64,000 nt of DNA from JAOSJT01 sp035362335 (GTDB lineage Bacteria; Bacteroidota; Ignavibacteria; SZUA-365), in NCBI GenBank assembly GCA_035362335.1, contig DAOSDL010000011.1, positions 41,396 to 105,395 of the forward strand, in the 5' to 3' direction. Of the stretch, positions 18,588 to 27,285 are shown one piece after another. The translations under genes and the position numbers were made by a program. The notes below the pieces were generated by a model, which saw nothing but the letters and a program-made list of their open reading frames with translations, was not told the origin of the DNA and did no database searches. Each line of letters begins with the position of its first letter. The stretch's first letter is position 1.

Positions 18588-19199
18588 ATGGCGTTCCCAC
18601 CGCCGTTTTATCGTTGGCGTCCGCATCCCTGGCACGGCCTGGATGTGGGCCTGCAGCCACCCACGCTCGTTCACGCCTATATCGAGATCACGCCCTTCGA
18701 CATGGTGAAATACGAACTGGATAAAGTCACGGGGTATTTGCATGTGGACCGGCCCCAGCGCTCGTCCGCGCTGCCACCCACGCTGTATGGTTTCATACCG
18801 CGCACGTATTGCGGTCCGCGCGTGGGCGCATTGATGCCCGGCGCAAAAAAGGGAGACGGCGATCCTCTGGATATCTGCGTGCTCAGCGAACGTCCCATCA
18901 ATCGCTCCGATGTGGTGTTGCAAGTGCGTGTGGTCGGCGGATTGCCCATGCTGGACAATGGCGAAGCGGATGATAAAATTATCGCCGTGCTGAACAAGGA
19001 TTATTTCTGGGCCGATGTGCACGACATCACCGAGCTGCCGCAAGTCATGGTCGAGCGCCTGCGCCACTATTTCAGCACCTACAAGCTTGTCCCGGGCGAA
19101 CAGCACAACGTGCAGATCGAAGGGTGCTACGGCCGCGAGCATGCGGAGTCGGTAATACGCGCCGCCATGGAGGACTATCAGGAAGAGTACGGCGGCTGA
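18588..19199 (+). CDS. ppa: Inorganic pyrophosphatase, type I
   Basis: 203 residues, GAGGAATTTCC before the ATG. The family signature DGDPLDICVL begins at residue 90 with D90, D92 and D95, the metal-binding aspartates. VKYELDKVTGYLHVDR carries the conserved Lys/Glu and LPPTLYGFIPRTYC the Tyr of the active site. DDKIIAVLNKD follows. It hydrolyses PPi to orthophosphate in the cytoplasm and pulls biosynthetic reactions. Length is slightly above the usual 175-185 for prokaryotic forms because of an N-terminal segment MAFPPPFYRWRPHPWHGL. Stand-alone gene. Confidence 0.95.
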   Translation: MAFPPPFYRWRPHPWHGLDVGLQPPTLVHAYIEITPFDMVKYELDKVTGYLHVDRPQRSSALPPTLYGFIPRTYCGPRVGALMPGAKKGDGDPLDICVLSERPINRSDVVLQVRVVGGLPMLDNGEADDKIIAVLNKDYFWADVHDITELPQVMVERLRHYFSTYKLVPGEQHNVQIEGCYGREHAESVIRAAMEDYQEEYGG

Positions 19200-19369
19200 G
19201 TCAGTGCTTGACGCCGCGTCTCGTCCTGGTGTGATGAATACGCGCTGAATCGAGTTGAAGCGTCGTTTGCATTCACGGCGGCGCAACGCGTTGGCCAGGC
19301 AACTCCACGGGATGTTTGCCCGCGACGAGCCCCGGCGGCAACAACATATTTACAATGTGTTCCGCGATC

Positions 19370-20707
19370 ATGAACATTCTCTTCGTTCAGAGCAACACCA
19401 ATCGCATGCTCATGCCGTTGCCCATCGGTCCGGCCATGGTGGCGCATCGATTGTCGAATGATGGTCACAACGTCTGCTTCGTGGATATGATGGGAGAAGC
19501 AGCGCCTCGCGAGCGCCTCCTCGAAGCGGCCCGTGAACACCGGCCCGATCTTGTATGCTGCACCATACGCAATCGCGACAATCAGTGGATGCGGCGGTAT
19601 CACGATCCGCTCCCCGAAATCCGCGATCTGTTGCGCGCGTTGCGTAGCGTGAGCACGGCGCCGCTGTTGCTGGGCGGCACAGCGTTCACGACCTTTCCAG
19701 CACGTATGCTCGAATTCTTCGATGCGGATTACGGCATCGCCGGAGACAGTCTGGACAATATGTCGCGCTTCGTGCGCTCCCTCGCCAACGGTGCCGCCGA
19801 TTGCCAGACGCCCGGGCTGGTGCATCGCGAGAATGGCGCCGTCGTCCGCAATCCCTTCACCATCGCCGGTTATCCGCGCGTGGATTTTGGCTTTCACCGC
19901 TATATCGATCGCGAGCGCTACAAGCGCTGCTACTGGGATGCGGCGGTCATCACGCGTTGCGGTTGTCCGGAACGTTGTGCGTATTGCGACACACATGTCA
20001 CCTTCGGTCGCGACTTCATTCTCCGCGATGTGGAGGACGTTGTGGATGAATTGCAGTATCTGAAGCATGAGCGCGGAGCGCGGGCGGTATTTCTGGTGGA
20101 TGCGGGCTTCAATCGTCCGCTCGATCATGCCAAGCGCATACTGGAGGAGATGATACAACGCGGCGTCACGCTTCAATTGTATGGCATCGTGGATCCGGGT
20201 CCGACGGATGCGGAGTTTTACCGACTGTTCCGTCGCGCGGGTGGAGTGGGATTCACCATGTTTGCCGAGAGTCTCGCCGATCCCGTACTTGCCGCGCTGG
20301 GAAAGTCCTTCACCGTGGCGGACGTGTTCCGCGACGTCGCTCTGATGCGCAAGGCCGGCGTGGGCTTCATGTTCATGCCGAATTTCGGCAGCCCGGGCGA
20401 GACGCGCGACACGGTGCGCGAAACCCTGCGCCGGATCCCCTCGGTTCATGCCTTGTGGGTGCAGGGCAGCGTGGGCTGGCGCATTCAGCCCGACACACCA
20501 CTGCGCCTGCGGGCCATCGACGAAGGCCTGATCGAAGAGACGGACGATCTGTGGGAAGCGAAATTCTACGTGTCGCCCGACACACCGGCGGAGTGGATAG
20601 AACGGCAACTGCGAGTGTTCCGCTGGACGCATCCTTTCCTCTGGGCTCCCATCATTCCCTTCCTTCTGAAGCGCGGCCTGCAAAGGCAGCGGGTCAACGC
20701 AATGTGA
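19370..20707 (+). CDS. Radical SAM protein with N-terminal B12-binding-type domain
   Basis: 445 residues from ATG at 19370 (MNILFVQSNTN); an in-frame upstream ATG-like start lacks support. Residues 1-140 form a cobalamin-binding-type Rossmann domain (MLMPLPIGPAMVAHRL ... HNVCFVDMM ... PLLLGGTAFT); the DxHxxG base-off motif is absent, as in many class B relatives. The radical SAM cluster ligands are C199, C203 and C206 in CPERCAYC. Then come FLVDAGFNRPLDHAKRIL and GVGFTMFAESLADPVLAALG. Relatives include methyltransferases, hopanoid/lipid and unknown enzymes, so the substrate cannot be given. Stand-alone between ppa and the Cys-rich protein. Confidence 0.88.
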   Translation: MNILFVQSNTNRMLMPLPIGPAMVAHRLSNDGHNVCFVDMMGEAAPRERLLEAAREHRPDLVCCTIRNRDNQWMRRYHDPLPEIRDLLRALRSVSTAPLLLGGTAFTTFPARMLEFFDADYGIAGDSLDNMSRFVRSLANGAADCQTPGLVHRENGAVVRNPFTIAGYPRVDFGFHRYIDRERYKRCYWDAAVITRCGCPERCAYCDTHVTFGRDFILRDVEDVVDELQYLKHERGARAVFLVDAGFNRPLDHAKRILEEMIQRGVTLQLYGIVDPGPTDAEFYRLFRRAGGVGFTMFAESLADPVLAALGKSFTVADVFRDVALMRKAGVGFMFMPNFGSPGETRDTVRETLRRIPSVHALWVQGSVGWRIQPDTPLRLRAIDEGLIEETDDLWEAKFYVSPDTPAEWIERQLRVFRWTHPFLWAPIIPFLLKRGLQRQRVNAM

Positions 20708-20739
20708 CTTTCACGAATCGCCGGAATTTCGCATCATGT

Positions 20740-20760
20740 GGTGTTGTATAGCGCAACACC
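20740..20760. terminator. Short hairpin in intergenic gap
   Basis: GGTGTTG (20740-20746) pairs with CAACACC (20754-20760) across seven bases. It sits 32 bp after the radical SAM stop and 30 bp before the next ATG. No T-run follows, so a terminator or 5'-leader hairpin are equally possible. Confidence 0.3.
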
Positions 20761-20790
20761 CACGACCATCATTCATCAGGGGAGAACAGC

Positions 20791-21738
20791 ATGAACGATT
20801 ATGGCCGCGAATTCGGCAACGACGAAAGGGACTTCATCTCCTACATCCACAATTACTGTGATCGCTGGTGCGAGCGTTGTGCGTTCATCGACCGCTGTAT
20901 GAGTTATGCATTAGAGCGCGGACTGCTTGACGATACGACACGGCGCGACGATCATTCGGTCATTTTTACACAGGAAATCCGACTCGTGGTGGATGGGATA
21001 CTCAACGGGAGAAACATCGACGACGATTTGTCCGACTACTACCCGGAGTTGGATGAGGCGTTGAGGGATCACGACAAGGAGATGGAGATAACTGGCGACA
21101 CGAACATCGACGACGACTTGTGCGAACTTGAGGACGAGTTGGAGGAAATGCTGGAGGATCTCGGCGAGGAGGATTGGGATGTCGACGACGAAGAACTGGA
21201 GGATATGAAGGAAGCGCGGGCTGACCAGCGCGACCTCAACGCCCGCGCGCGGCGGCATCCGCTCGTGGCAATGGCCGAGCGCTACATGGACGATTACAAC
21301 GATTGGTTCGTGGCGCGTGCGCACGATCCGCTTCCGACGTTGCAGCACTTCGAGGCCCGCTGTGCGCAGGGTTTTCTGCACGGAAACGCGCGCGAGCACT
21401 ACGCACGTTTGTTGGGCTGCATCGAGATTGTCACTCGTTACCACGGACTGGTGTATGCCAAGCTGGCGCGAGCCATGACTGGCGCGCTGTCCGAGCCTCT
21501 CGTGGCGAATGAGGACATGTACGGCTCGCTCAAACTTTCGCTGCTCCTCCTGGATCGATCCATTGCCGCGTGGAAAGAGCTTCACGGATTGATACCGGAG
21601 CACGAGGCCTTCATCGTGTCGGCCTTGCGTCAACTCAACGGCATACGCTCGACGCTCGAACGCCATTGGCCCGACGCCCGCGCGTACAAACGCCCGGGAT
21701 TCGACGACGACAATTCTCCCATCAGCACCTGGAATTGA
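20791..21738 (+). CDS. Cys-rich acidic conserved-type protein of unknown function
   Basis: 315 residues, preceded by AGGGGAGAACAGC. The N-terminus holds a compact Cys cluster, CDRWCERCAFIDRC (near residues 23-36), spacing C-x3-C-x2-C-x6-C, preceded by YIHNY; this looks like a metal site, possibly Fe-S or zinc. The middle (residues ~70-150) is extremely acidic (DDDLCELEDELEEMLEDLGE). The C-terminal part is helical, with WFVARAHDPLPTLQHFE and LLDRSIAAWKELHGLIPEHE. I recall similar 'HNYCDRWCERC' starts in Bacteroidota hypothetical proteins, but no function. It is followed at 1 bp by an M28 peptidase, so they probably share an mRNA. Confidence 0.75.
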   Translation: MNDYGREFGNDERDFISYIHNYCDRWCERCAFIDRCMSYALERGLLDDTTRRDDHSVIFTQEIRLVVDGILNGRNIDDDLSDYYPELDEALRDHDKEMEITGDTNIDDDLCELEDELEEMLEDLGEEDWDVDDEELEDMKEARADQRDLNARARRHPLVAMAERYMDDYNDWFVARAHDPLPTLQHFEARCAQGFLHGNAREHYARLLGCIEIVTRYHGLVYAKLARAMTGALSEPLVANEDMYGSLKLSLLLLDRSIAAWKELHGLIPEHEAFIVSALRQLNGIRSTLERHWPDARAYKRPGFDDDNSPISTWN

Positions 21739-21739
21739 T

Positions 21740-22927
21740 ATGAACACCGCATCCTCCTTTTTTCAACGCATCAACAGCGACTATCCCGATCGTCCCGTGG
21801 CCGCTCCGCGCAACAACGCGCTGGCCACATATCTCGAGCAGCAGTTCCGCGACATGGGTTTGCGCACGCAGTCGCATTCTCTCACCGCGGAAGTGTGGTC
21901 GCCAGGCGAATCGATGCTCACGCTCGGCGATCACCGTGGCGCAGTGCATCCATCACCATGGAGCAAAGCGTTCGATGGCACCGCGCCCCTGCGTGTGATC
22001 GGCAGCTTCGAGGAATTGCACGCGATGGATTTCCGCGGCTGCATTCTGATCCTGCATGGCGAGATCACGCAGGAACCGCTGATGCCCAAGAATTTTCCCT
22101 TCTATTATCCCGACGAGCATCGTCGCATCATCGAGCGACTGGAGTGCGAAGCGCCCGCGGCCATTGTGGCTGTAACAGGGAAGCATCCGTTTTGCGGACT
22201 CGATCCCTTTCCCTTGTTCGAAGATGGCGCTCTCGCCATTCCATCCGCCTGTACAGGCGACACCTCGATACCCGAGAGGGCCCGGAAGCTCGCCACCGCG
22301 CAGCTGCGTATCGATTCGCACAGTATCGCTCGCGAAGGGCGTCAGGTGATGGCGCGGTACAATGATGATGCTGCGAAACGTGTGCTGCTATGCGCGCACA
22401 TGGATACCAAGCACGCCACCCCGGGAGCGCTGGACAACAGCGCGGGCGTGGCGGTGTTGCTGCACATGGCCTCAGGTCTGCACTCGCTGCCCGACGATAT
22501 CGGCGTGGACATCGTGCCATTCAATGGCGAAGAGCACTATCAGGTGCCGGGACAGCTCCGGTATCTCGATATGCTCACGAATGAAGCGCGGGATGTGCAA
22601 CTGGCGCTGAATATCGATGCCGTCGGACATACGGGTTCACGCAATGCGTTCTCCTTTTACAACATCGACGATGCGCGCATCGCCCGGCTTCGCGCACAGT
22701 TCTCGCCGCAATCAATGGAGGGCGAGCCATGGATTTCCGGCGATCATTCGATTTTCGCGTTTCGTGGCGTACCTTCCATTGCGCTGTCTTCGTCGGATTT
22801 ACTCAGCGCCGTGATGGCGTTGACTCATACACCCGAGGATACCGAGCGGCATGTGGATACCGCGCTGCTCGACCTTGCTGCCGAGGATGCGCTTCGTCTC
22901 ATTGCGGCATACTTTTCCACAACGTGA
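21740..22927 (+). CDS. M28-family zinc peptidase
   Basis: 395 residues, starting one base after the upstream stop. No signal peptide is seen, so a cytoplasmic enzyme is expected. The co-catalytic metal ligands of M28 are visible: H220 in LLCAHMDTKH, D232 in GALDNSAGVAVLL, the general-base pair E264-E265 in FNGEEHYQ, and D293 in NIDAVGH; a C-terminal His sits in ISGDHSIFAFRGVPSIALSS. M28 includes aminopeptidases and other amidohydrolases. The apparent apical region near 100-170 is a PA-like insertion (GCILILHGEI...). Co-transcribed with the Cys-rich protein upstream. Confidence 0.9.
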   Translation: MNTASSFFQRINSDYPDRPVAAPRNNALATYLEQQFRDMGLRTQSHSLTAEVWSPGESMLTLGDHRGAVHPSPWSKAFDGTAPLRVIGSFEELHAMDFRGCILILHGEITQEPLMPKNFPFYYPDEHRRIIERLECEAPAAIVAVTGKHPFCGLDPFPLFEDGALAIPSACTGDTSIPERARKLATAQLRIDSHSIAREGRQVMARYNDDAAKRVLLCAHMDTKHATPGALDNSAGVAVLLHMASGLHSLPDDIGVDIVPFNGEEHYQVPGQLRYLDMLTNEARDVQLALNIDAVGHTGSRNAFSFYNIDDARIARLRAQFSPQSMEGEPWISGDHSIFAFRGVPSIALSSSDLLSAVMALTHTPEDTERHVDTALLDLAAEDALRLIAAYFSTT

Positions 22928-22949
22928 CGGTGACTGCGGAGGAACAAGC

Positions 22950-23816
22950 ATGCGACACCCGGAAATATTCGTACAGCGCGAGGGAATGCGGTTGTGCAGC
23001 GATGCCTTTGGCGATCCTTCCCATACCCCGATACTGCTCATCATGGGCGCCATGGCATCCATGATGTGGTGGGAGGATGCATTCTGCGAGCAATTGGCCT
23101 TGCGTGGAATGTTTGTACTGCGCTTCGACCATCGTGACACAGGGAAATCCACCTGCTTCGATGGTCCGCCGCCACCATATTCCGTTTTGGACATGGCCGA
23201 CGACGCGTTGCATGTGCTCGACGCGTATCATGTACACTCAGCACATGTCGCGGGCATGTCACTTGGAGGAATGATTGCGCAGCTCCTGGCCATGCGTGAG
23301 CCCGACCGCATAAGATCCATCACGATGATCGCCTCGAGTGTCTGGGATGATCGTCCCGATTTGCCACCGATTGATGCACGCGTGCTGGACTATCATGCAA
23401 GCGCGGCGGCACTGGACTGGACTTCGCGGGACGAGGTGCTGCGGTATTTGGTGGAAGGGCGTCGTGTGCTACTCGGTTCGGGCCGCGCATTCGATGAGAC
23501 CGCCGCAGCCGAGCTGGCCGCGATGGAGTGGAATCGCGCGGTGGCCTTGCCAAGTATGTTCAATCATGCGTTGCTGACCGGGGGCGAGGAGTATTACGGG
23601 CAGTGCTCACGTCTCACCCTTCCTGCATTGATCATCCACGGTTCGGACGACGCCGTTCTTCCGTGGCCGCATGCCTTGGCCTTGTCCGAGACCTTACCTC
23701 ACGCCACCCTGCTCCGACTCGAAGGCGCAGGACACGAGCTGCACCACAACGACTGGCCGCTGATCGTCGATGCCATCGCGGCGCAGTGCCTCACGCAACA
23801 GAGAACCGACCACTGA
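22950..23816 (+). CDS. Alpha/beta-hydrolase
   Basis: 288 residues from ATG at 22950 (GCGGAGGAACAAGC upstream, good Shine-Dalgarno). The fold is clear: LLIMGAMASMMWWEDAF oxyanion strand, FDHRDTGKST, the nucleophile elbow AGMSLGGMIAQ with Ser104, the acid in IHGSDDAVLPWPHA and the His in EGAGHELHHNDWP. These match the group of aclacinomycin-methylesterase-like or proline-iminopeptidase-like hydrolases. The substrate cannot be told from sequence. It lies 22 bp after the M28 gene, in the same direction, and may belong to the same operon. Confidence 0.9.
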   Translation: MRHPEIFVQREGMRLCSDAFGDPSHTPILLIMGAMASMMWWEDAFCEQLALRGMFVLRFDHRDTGKSTCFDGPPPPYSVLDMADDALHVLDAYHVHSAHVAGMSLGGMIAQLLAMREPDRIRSITMIASSVWDDRPDLPPIDARVLDYHASAAALDWTSRDEVLRYLVEGRRVLLGSGRAFDETAAAELAAMEWNRAVALPSMFNHALLTGGEEYYGQCSRLTLPALIIHGSDDAVLPWPHALALSETLPHATLLRLEGAGHELHHNDWPLIVDAIAAQCLTQQRTDH

Positions 23817-23856
23817 TACCGCGGCTTACTTCCTCGAGGGGAGTTTCGCAAAAACC

Positions 23857-23875
23857 TTGTATCTTTGCGATACAA
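23857..23875 (+). promoter_or_regulatory. Operator-like palindrome overlapping a -7 box
   Basis: TTGTATC-TTTGC-GATACAA is a perfect 7-bp inverted repeat whose centre includes TATCTTTG (23860-23867), a TAnnTTTG-type -7 element. The ATG of the YidB-like gene is 48 bp downstream. The -33 TTTG is not evident, which would suit an activated or unusual promoter. Confidence 0.45.
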
Positions 23876-23922
23876 GCGAATGATTTCTCTACGCGAAGAC
23901 GCCTATTCCAGGAGGAACGACC

Positions 23923-24324
23923 ATGGGTATTCTCGACTCCATCACGGGTGCCGTCACAGGCGGTACGAACAATAGCGGTATTATGGATGCCATCGGCGGC
24001 CTGCTTGGCGATCAGGCGAGCGGCGGACTTTCGGGCCTGGTGGAAAATTTCACCAAAGGTGGCCTGGGCGATGTCGTTGGCTCCTGGGTGGGAACCGGTG
24101 AAAACAAACCCGTTTCGGCCGGGCAAATTCAATCCGTGCTGGGCAACGAACACATACAGGGCATCGCTGCCAAGCTGGGCTTGTCCACGGAGGACGTTTC
24201 CGCCGGCATCGCCTCCTTGCTTCCTCAAGTCATCGACAAACTGACACCCGATGGCAAAGTGCCGGAGCAGTCCGCCGTGCAGGGCGGACTCGGCCAAATC
24301 ATGAATCTCTTCGGTGGCAAATAG
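23923..24324 (+). CDS. YidB/DUF937-like small protein
   Basis: 133 residues, CAGGAGGAACGACC upstream. Sequence is Gly-rich: MGILDSITGAVTGG, GLLGDQASGGLSGLVENF, GLGDVVGSWVGTGENKPVS, QIQSVLGNEHIQGIAAKLGL, IASLLPQVIDKLTPDGKVPE. This order matches the YidB family of DUF937-related proteins, whose function is not well defined. No signal peptide. It is followed 47 bp later by a DUF4332 protein. A palindrome with a -7-like box lies upstream, so specific regulation is plausible. Confidence 0.9.
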   Translation: MGILDSITGAVTGGTNNSGIMDAIGGLLGDQASGGLSGLVENFTKGGLGDVVGSWVGTGENKPVSAGQIQSVLGNEHIQGIAAKLGLSTEDVSAGIASLLPQVIDKLTPDGKVPEQSAVQGGLGQIMNLFGGK

Positions 24325-24371
24325 CCGCAATCGAAACATTCATCCTATTCCGAACCATCATCGAGGACACT

Positions 24372-24782
24372 ATGGCAAACTACCCGATCGAAGACATTGA
24401 AGGCATCGGCCCGGTATTCGGAGAAAAACTCCGCGCGGCCGGAGTGAAGGACACCGATGCATTGCTGACGAATACGTGTAAACCGGTGCAGCGTAAAACA
24501 CTCGCCGATGCGACAGGCATACCCGAGGCGAAAATTCTGAAATTCGCCAACATGGCGGATCTCTACCGCATCTCCGGTATCGGCTCGGAATATTCAGAGT
24601 TGCTGGAAGCCAGCGGCGTCGACACTGTGCCGGAATTGGCACAACGCAATCCCGCGAATCTGGCGAAAGCCATGGCCGAGTTGAACGAGCAGAAGAATCT
24701 CACGCGGCGCATTCCCAGCGAGGCCGAAGTGAGCAAGTGGGTCGAGCAAGCCAAAACCTTGCCTCGCATGCTGGAGTATTGA
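24372..24782 (+). CDS. DUF4332 helix-hairpin-helix protein
   Basis: 136 residues. Starts MANYPIEDIEGIGPVFGEKL, a helix-hairpin-helix start; the second HhH is DLYRISGIGSEYSELLEASG. The two-repeat arrangement with LAQRNPANLAKAMAELN and LPRMLEY-type ends is the DUF4332 pattern. HhH motifs bind DNA non-specifically, but a DNA role has not been shown here. Likely co-transcribed with the YidB-like gene; the two are a common pair of small stress-type genes in my reading, which is an inference. Confidence 0.9.
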   Translation: MANYPIEDIEGIGPVFGEKLRAAGVKDTDALLTNTCKPVQRKTLADATGIPEAKILKFANMADLYRISGIGSEYSELLEASGVDTVPELAQRNPANLAKAMAELNEQKNLTRRIPSEAEVSKWVEQAKTLPRMLEY

Positions 24783-24874
24783 TTCCGTTCGATAACGCGT
24801 CGGCACCCGCCGCTGCCACTCCGGCATCCGCGGGTCCGCCCGACATCCGCATCTCCTCCATCCAAAGCACTCGC

Positions 24875-25423
24875 ATGCCTCTTCTTCTTGTCGGCGATGA
24901 TTGTACCATTCGCGATTGGCGGCGCGACGACAAGCCGTCGCTGTTGCATCACGCGAACAATCACGCCGTGTGGCGCAACCTCACGCATCTCTTTCCCCAT
25001 CCCTACACCGATGCCGACGCCGAGCGCTGGTTCGACTTTCTCGCGCAGCAGGACGAGGTCACGCACTGGGCAATCGAAGTCGATGATCAGGCCGTCGGAG
25101 GAATTGGCATGATTCGTGGCGAGGGCATCTATCATCTGAGCGCAGAAGTCGGCTATTGGCTCGGCGAGGACTACTGGGGACGAGGCATCGCCACCGCGGC
25201 GTTGCGCGCTCTTGTTCCCGAGCTACTGCGACGCTATCGGCTGATCCGCCTCGAAGCCAATGTCTTCGCATGGAATACGGCATCGATGCGGGTGTTGGAA
25301 AAATGTGGTTTCGTCCGCGAAGCCATATTGCGGTCCGCCGCGGTGAAAGATGGACATATCACCGATCTGCACGTCTATGCCATGCTCGCGCAGCACGCCG
25401 CTCCATCGCCTGTGAAATCCTGA
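24875..25423 (+). CDS. GNAT-family N-acetyltransferase (RimJ/RimL-like)
   Basis: 182 residues from the ATG at 24875; the open frame upstream overlaps the DUF4332 gene and lacks family sequence. Motifs: CTIRDWRRDDKPSLLHHANN (N-terminal strand and helix), FPHPYTDADAERWFDFL, WAIEVDDQAVGGIGMI, EVGYWLGEDYWGRGIATAALRAL carrying the acetyl-CoA loop (GRGIA) and RLEANVFAWNTASMRVLEKCGF. This is the ribosomal-protein-type or spermidine-type RimJ/RimL branch; the true acceptor is unknown. The stop is followed by about 190 bp before the CotH gene. Confidence 0.9.
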   Translation: MPLLLVGDDCTIRDWRRDDKPSLLHHANNHAVWRNLTHLFPHPYTDADAERWFDFLAQQDEVTHWAIEVDDQAVGGIGMIRGEGIYHLSAEVGYWLGEDYWGRGIATAALRALVPELLRRYRLIRLEANVFAWNTASMRVLEKCGFVREAILRSAAVKDGHITDLHVYAMLAQHAAPSPVKS

Positions 25424-25611
25424 GATGGAGATTATTTGTATTTCGCTCTTGCGCGGCGAAGGGAAAGATGCTAAGTTACCGACGTCCTGATATTCAGACA
25501 ATGATGTCCACTGTCAACGCCATTCCCACACATGGAATGCGACTGGACTTTCGCCTGATTGCTTTCGCTGTACATGCGCAAATCCGAAAGACCATACTCG
25601 ATGAGGATGTG

Positions 25612-27261
25612 ATGGCTGGTATCCGTATTCCCTTCATTCATCTCATGTCGACGATGCTTGTCGCCTCTGTGGCCGCTCTCGTATCGACACCATGCGGCGC
25701 ACAATCCGTGCCGTTTACATCGTCCAACCTTCCCGTGGTGATCATCGACACCGATGGACAGCCCATTCCCGATGAACCGAAGATCGCCGTTCGCATGGGC
25801 GTCAGCCACCATCCCGGACAACGCAATTACAGTGACTCCATTCCCAACCATTTCACAGGAACGGTGGCGATAGAGTTGCGTGGCAATTCCTCTCTCGATT
25901 ATCCGCAGAAACAGTATCTGTTCGAAACGCGCGATTCTCTGGATCAGGAATGGAACATACCGCTGCTCGGCTTTCCCAAAGAACACGAGTGGATACTGTA
26001 CGCGCCCTATGTGGACAAATCCCTGCTGCGCAATGTGCTGACTTACCGCATAGCCAATGAAATGGGGCGCTACGCGAGCCGTACGCATTTTTGCGAAGTA
26101 CTATTGAACGGCGACTATCAAGGTTTGTACGTGCTCATGGAAAAGATCAAGCGCGACAAGCACCGTGTGGACATTGGGAAACTCGAACCCACCGAACTCC
26201 GAGGCGACGATGTCACTGGTGGGTATATCATCGCTATCGACAATGGTGCGAAAGACACCGATCTCGGATTTCCTGGCGCCTTCGACAATGCCGGATATTT
26301 TGTGTACTGGCATGTCTATCCCACGTCCAGCAACATCGCGCTGGAGCAACGCTGGTATATTCAGGATTACATCAAGGATTTCGAGCAAACAATGCACGAG
26401 CCCTGGTTTGCCGACCGCTATCACGGCTATCACATTTTTCTCGATGTGGATTCCTTCGTGGATTATATCCTGATCAATGAATTCGCGAACAATGTCGACG
26501 GCTACCTCTCAAGCGTGTATCTACACAAGGACAAGGCGAGCAAAAACGGCAAGCTCGTTGCGGGGCCGGTGTGGGATTTCAATATCGCCTACGGCAACGC
26601 CAATTACTCCGATGCGGATATCACCTCGGGATGGCGCATTCATCACGGCCGCGTGCCGTTCTGGTGGACACGCCTGCTGCAGGATACGATGTTTGTGCAA
26701 CGCATCACGAAGCGCTGGAGCACACTTCGTAGCGGTCCCCTCCGGATGCAGCGCATTGTCGAGCACATCGACTCGCTCGCCCTCGTGCTCGACGAAGCGC
26801 AGCAGCGGCACTTTGCGCGCTGGCAGTTGCTGGGCTACGAAATTTGGCCCAATGCCTTCGTGGGTCAGAGCTGGCAGGAAGAAGTGGACTATCTCAAGCA
26901 CTGGATTGAATGGCGCCTGAAGTGGATGGACGAGAATCTGTGGAGCATACAGGTCCCTCTCGAGCCCCTGGCCGTGGAAACCGCGTCTACAGCCCTGACG
27001 CGTCCCACATTGCAGGCATTTCCAACAACGTCCAAAGGCAATCTGCTGGTCACCGTGACGCTTCCGCAATCCATGACCGTGCAGCTTGCCGTATTCGATG
27101 CACTGGGACGCGCCGCGTATCGCGGCGAGCAGCAGGCGCTGCCAGCCGGTCAACACCGTTTCGAACTCGAGCTGAGCGCCGTGCCAAGCGGCTGCTATCA
27201 TATTGCGCTTCATGGCAAGGATGGCATGATCGCGACGCAGCGAGTCATTGTGAAAAAATAG
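25612..27261 (+). CDS. Secreted CotH-family protein with T9SS sorting domain
   Basis: 549 residues from ATG at 25612, with GATGAGGA just upstream. Signal peptide MAGIRIPFIHLMSTMLVASV... ending at CGAQ. The CotH kinase-like domain covers ~30-440: IELRGNSSLDYPQKQY, HEWILYAPYVDKSLLRNVLT, EVLLNGDYQGLYVLMEKIKR, GGYIIAIDNG, and AGPVWDFNIAYGN with the metal-binding Asp. CotH homologs include an atypical protein kinase of the Bacillus spore coat; extracellular forms occur with cellulosome- and T9SS-like tails. The C-terminal ~80 residues (QLAVFDALGRAAYRGEQ ... VPSGCYHIALHG) form a T9SS sorting domain, so surface display is likely. The exported kinase-like role is an inference. Methyltransferase follows 24 bp later. 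Confidence 0.9.
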   Translation: MAGIRIPFIHLMSTMLVASVAALVSTPCGAQSVPFTSSNLPVVIIDTDGQPIPDEPKIAVRMGVSHHPGQRNYSDSIPNHFTGTVAIELRGNSSLDYPQKQYLFETRDSLDQEWNIPLLGFPKEHEWILYAPYVDKSLLRNVLTYRIANEMGRYASRTHFCEVLLNGDYQGLYVLMEKIKRDKHRVDIGKLEPTELRGDDVTGGYIIAIDNGAKDTDLGFPGAFDNAGYFVYWHVYPTSSNIALEQRWYIQDYIKDFEQTMHEPWFADRYHGYHIFLDVDSFVDYILINEFANNVDGYLSSVYLHKDKASKNGKLVAGPVWDFNIAYGNANYSDADITSGWRIHHGRVPFWWTRLLQDTMFVQRITKRWSTLRSGPLRMQRIVEHIDSLALVLDEAQQRHFARWQLLGYEIWPNAFVGQSWQEEVDYLKHWIEWRLKWMDENLWSIQVPLEPLAVETASTALTRPTLQAFPTTSKGNLLVTVTLPQSMTVQLAVFDALGRAAYRGEQQALPAGQHRFELELSAVPSGCYHIALHGKDGMIATQRVIVKK

Positions 27262-27285
27262 ACGTGCACCACATCCGAACTCCTC

